A program made the position numbers and the translations under genes. A DNA stretch of 64,000 nucleotides, from assembly GCF_043641665.1 (NCBI RefSeq), contig NC_092203.1, forward strand, positions 7,238,067 to 7,302,066, read 5' to 3'. A model generated the notes under the pieces. The model was not told where the DNA came from. It saw nothing but the letters and a program-made list of their open reading frames with translations, and did not search any database. Source of the DNA: Enoplosus armatus. Taxonomy: Eukaryota; Chordata; Actinopteri; Centrarchiformes; Enoplosidae. This document shows, piece after piece, positions 60,504-64,000 of this stretch (positions are counted from its first letter, which is position 1; every line of letters starts with the position of its first letter).

Positions 60504-61943
60504 ATCTCACTCAGAAGGTCAGCTCGCAGGGCTCGCTGCTACTTTCCACACAGAGGTGTCAGGGTGGACGCTTAGTCGTGTGTCATCAACACTCCCTTGA
60601 CTGCTGTTAACACCTTTCCGGCAGTTGTCTCTGGGTGTCATGGAAACGGTGTGGTGCCAGCCTAATGTGGCGTGTGGACTGATGCCCACTTCCTCTTTAT
60701 CATAAATTTCCTGCCCTCCGTGGAGAGGCAGAGGGAAAACCGTATTGCGGCGATGACAGAAGCCCTTGGCCGACGTCGGTGCTTCTGCCGGCCAAACAAA
60801 AGTCGCGGCCATAAAGGAAGAAAAACAAAAGTGGGAGCTGAAGTCGGAAGGTCAGGACGGTCCCACGGCTACTCTCGATTTGGCAACGTACAGTTTAGCT
60901 TGTGTCACACAAGCTAACCAAAGTCACAAGAGAAATCCCAACAAATATAGTTTATATTTGATATGTTTGTCATACCTGCACAGACCCTTAAAAGGTAAAA
61001 AAGTCCACAGATTCTTCTCCAGCAATGCGTTTCCTAAATAGACCTCATTAGAAGCTCCTGCAAAGATTCATGAGTTTCCTTTTTCCTTCCGCTCCTCCTC
61101 GCCTTTGTTTTCTTGCGCGATAAGAAAGCGGGGGGGCATATACTCTCATTTTTCTAATGTCTTTAAGTTGGAAACTCACTGACGCATCGCCTTAATTCCT
61201 ACTTTCCTCGTCATCATATCAAGTTCCAAAACCAACACTTGCCCACATGGGTCGCACACAACAAAGGCTTCAATCACGCTGTTGATCTAACAGTGTTTGT
61301 GTTTTTCTCACATCCCATGAGGCGGTCAGGGACAGTCTTGACACTCTTAAATACTGTATTTGCATGTGATTTATAGTGTTGTGTTGGAACAGAACTTGCT
61401 CAAGTATCTGTGGCTAACATTCAGTGTGGGATATCTTGAATAAATCGCAGCTGGGTCACTGCAAAAATAGATCTCTCCCAGGAAAAAAAAGACCTCCTCT
61501 TTGCTTGAGACTTTCCACATGTCTTGAAAGTCCTTCCTCCAACTCCGTGGACCCTGAGCAGAATAACAAGTGGTTGTGCTGATTGTCTTGAGTTAGCAGC
61601 CTGAAGAAAAGACCCTCTTTCTCTGTCTAATCCCTTGGACTGTGGAGGAAGACAGACATTAGAGGCCTGGAGGGGGACAAGGACAAGAAGCAACAGAGCC
61701 CAAAGTTGAAAGCCTGCCCAGTTGATAACAACGCCCCCTCTCAAACTCGACTGTACAGACACACACGTACTGTATTTCCCAGTCTTGGCTTGGCTGAGAT
61801 GTGCCAGTAACACAGGCTTTTACTGTGATGTGATTCAGATTGAAGTTTAAGGGAAGAGAGCTGTGATGCAAAGTGTCTGGAGTCCTTATTAGGAGCTGAC
61901 CTGATTCATTTTGTCATATCTTTCCAGGCTTTTTTAATTGCAT

Positions 61944-61945
<2 letters not shown>

Positions 61946-61991
<46 letters not shown>
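61946..61991. repeat. (CA)n microsatellite
   Basis: Uninterrupted CA run of about 23 units, among the longest dinucleotide repeats in the window. Confidence 0.95.
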
Positions 61992-61994
<3 letters not shown>

Positions 61995-62966
61995 CGACAG
62001 CTTGCTCAATGATTGGGCAGCGATCTGATCTCACAGGATATGTGTGATCCGATGTGTATTAACATCAATATTAGCATCAAAAAGGATTGGTTTACCTACG
62101 TTACACAAAAACAGAGGAAAAAACACAAATACAGAAATGTCTCTTGTAAACTAACTCCTAAGTTTGGCAGATTGTTTTGTGTTGTGGTTTTTACAGACAC
62201 GTCTCACAGCTGAATATCTCAAAACCGGGTAAAAAAAACTGTATATGTGCTTTATATATATGCTTTTTTGTCATTTGGGTGAACTGAGCCTTTAAACCAT
62301 TGCTGGGGAGATGCAGGCCAGTACATTGGATGCAGAACAGAAGTTCACAGTAAAACAATGTTAAGTATTCAAAGAGATGTTCAGCTGCAGAGAAACCCTG
62401 ACAGTTGTGATGTCTGCGGCTGAAGTTTAACCACGAGGCGGCCACAGAGGCTTTTGTGGTTCCTCCTGAATCAGCGGACTTAACTCAGCCTCTTTTGGCT
62501 TCAATCACGGCTGGGAAGCAGGGCCAAGGCCTGAGGTTCTTCCAGTAAAATGCTGCTGGTCTATTTGCGTCTGTGTTTCCATGAGTTTTTTGGTGTGGCC
62601 CGGGTGGAGATGTACAGACTATAAGGTACGGCGGTGGCACAGCTACAAGGACAGGAAGTTCACCACAGATAAGAGCCATTTACTCATGAGAGCAAATGTT
62701 TTCAGTGGCACCTTTTAATCTGTAGCACCACAGGAAGTACGGGGGAGTGACCACATCCAGTCCGGCACACAAACACTGTCGTCCTTGAATCATGAGGGTA
62801 ACACTGATGGCTCTTTAGAGATTAGAGGTAGGAAAACTGAGCATACATTGTACTCATAAGATCTTAAAAGAAGACAGAGCAGCACGCCAAGTTGTTAACA
62901 TGAAGAAAATGACACCTGCTGCTCGCTACACTGCAAAAAGTGACCGTCTTCAACCTTAAAATGATT

Positions 62967-63006
62967 CTAATAATGAGCCATGTTTGTTAACTTGGCTCAT
63001 TATTAG
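62967..63006. repeat. Perfect 14-bp inverted repeat plus short direct repeat
   Basis: CTAATAATGAGCCA (62967-62980) and TGGCTCATTATTAG (62993-63006) are perfect reverse complements around a 12-base spacer. They are followed by two copies of TATTAGAGAGTTA-like sequence (63001-63030). Could be a cruciform, a transcription-factor palindrome or a relic of a small transposon end. Confidence 0.7.
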
Positions 63007-63248
63007 AGAGTTATTATTAGAGAGTTAACTTGCCACTCTTGCTCTAATTCGCTGTCAGGCACGCGCCGATTCGGCTTCAACCCTATAGACCTTTTCTAAG
63101 TGAGCCACCTCTAAATAACTCACATTGCCGCCACATGTACATTGAGGTGTGGCAGGCACTTAATTATGGCTGTGGCATTCCTGCAATGTTTCGTTATTTT
63201 CTGCTTGTGGTCTTCTTGGATCTGAGTAGGCATATTTGGTGACTGTGC

Positions 63249-63271
63249 GCGTGTGTGTGTGTGTGTGTGTG
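63249..63271. repeat. (TG)n microsatellite
   Basis: TG run of about 11 units, preceded by CGCGTG. Confidence 0.85.
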
Positions 63272-64000
63272 CAGACATGTATGTGCTTGCAACCTCTGCC
63301 CATGACGTTATGACATGTTTTGCCTTGAGAAACTCTCACTCTTCACTTGGAGACAAAGAGTGTAGATTGTTTTGCCTTATGTTCTATATATACACCGACT
63401 TCCAACTCATACCTTGATGAATAAAAGTAGGTGATTTGCACTATTTAGTTGTAGCTGTAATGATCAATGGCCACATGTACAGTGCCAGTCCTGTCCCACT
63501 GTATCCACCTCCTCCTTTAAAAACGTTTGCTTCTTCTCTCCCGATTGAGTTATTAAAACAATTATACCAACAAGCATCAAAACAGTGCAGTAACATTTTT
63601 AATTGCCATTCGGCACTGACCAGCATTACCGTCAGCCTGTCTGTTCACCTTAAATTGTTCCAAAAATGATTACAAATAATGCATGAATAATTAAAATGCA
63701 ATCAATAATCAATAAACTGTATACCCGTGCATGAGTTGGTGTTCATGTTCTTGTCTCTTAATTGGTAAAAATACTGCAAAATGGTCCAGCTTTCCAAAAA
63801 CCTGAGGTCCTCGACCTTTTACTGGTGAAATCTCAGGGGTGCCCTGTCAGGAAAAGGGTGTCGCAGCCTGACAGGACATGCAGACTGCTGAGGAAGGACT
63901 TGGTCTGCGTGATTAATGCAAAATGGGAAATTAAACGTTGTGGAAAGTTTCAAAGCTGACCAACCAACTGTGTGTATGTGTCTCCTCTCCCTGTCTGTCC

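Larger units (their letters stand above)
60504..64000. other. Right end of the window, no gene recognised
   Basis: No supportable coding exon. An open segment near 60757-61041 (phrases GASAGQTKVAAIKEEKQKWE and DLATYSLACV) looks mildly protein-like but has a poor acceptor. The rest holds microsatellites (61946-61991, 63249-63271), an inverted repeat (62967-63006) and unassigned AT-rich sequence. Confidence 0.5.

Noticed and set aside
60757..61041. Possible further exon reading LADVGASAGQTKVAAIKEEK and onwards
   Set aside because: The only acceptor (GATGACAG) has no pyrimidine tract, and the phase does not fit the end of H. Mentioned only in the right-end region.

Overview
The window looks like nuclear DNA from a percomorph (spiny-rayed) teleost fish. 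Evidence: AT-rich intergenic sequence full of (CA)n/(TG)n, (TA)n and (GAA)n microsatellites; several copies of interspersed repeats that I recognise as abundant in percomorph genomes; GT-AG introns with typical vertebrate splice sites; and intron-split immunoglobulin-superfamily (IgSF) genes. The species cannot be told from sequence alone.

Layout. 1-21.3 kb: essentially gene-free, with repeats, microsatellites and one tRNA-Gly(GCC)-like sequence (3642-3712); a short exon-like end may lie at 1-36. 21.35-22.95 kb, minus strand: GEMIN8 (SMN-complex subunit), two coding exons. 26.4-28.1 kb, plus strand: a small unrecognised single-pass, tail-anchored-looking protein. 28.7-36 kb, plus strand: three paralogous receptors (called A, B and C here), each with signal peptide, one cysteine-rich V-like Ig domain, transmembrane helix and tyrosine-containing tail. 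B carries a full ITAM (YTSL-x7-YQTI); A and C carry the same spacing in altered form (YSTF-x7-YSTA/V). 38.9-52.3 kb, plus strand: four CD200/OX-2-like genes (D, E, F and G), each with signal peptide, V domain, C2 domain, transmembrane helix and a short tail without tyrosine. E and F are a very recent tandem duplication of about 3.6 kb; G shares only the central Ig-to-TM block with them. 55.0-59.65 kb: a larger CD200-like gene (H) with two V domains, one C2 domain and a TM helix. Directly after its stop codon is an in-frame, spliced-looking ORF of unknown origin (59653-60503). 60.5-64 kb: no gene recognised.

How the genes may work together. CD200 in mammals is an inhibitory surface ligand with a short non-signalling tail, and D-H fit that ligand form. 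A-C have signalling-type tails, so they look like activating or modified leukocyte receptors. Their close linkage suggests a local ligand/receptor IgSF cluster that is actively expanding. Direct pairing is inference only.

Most notable findings: (1) the receptor with its own ITAM (gene B); (2) a 31-residue patch in the V domain of G with eleven replacement codons and no silent change relative to E, flanked by identical sequence; (3) an 18-bp deletion in F that removes a splice donor and should force stalk-exon skipping or a secreted form; (4) the chimeric structure of G; (5) an 82-bp intron inside the V domain of D; (6) the stop codon followed by a long in-frame ORF after H. Exon coordinates were derived by hand from splice sites and reading phase; each multi-exon model was checked to keep frame from start to stop.
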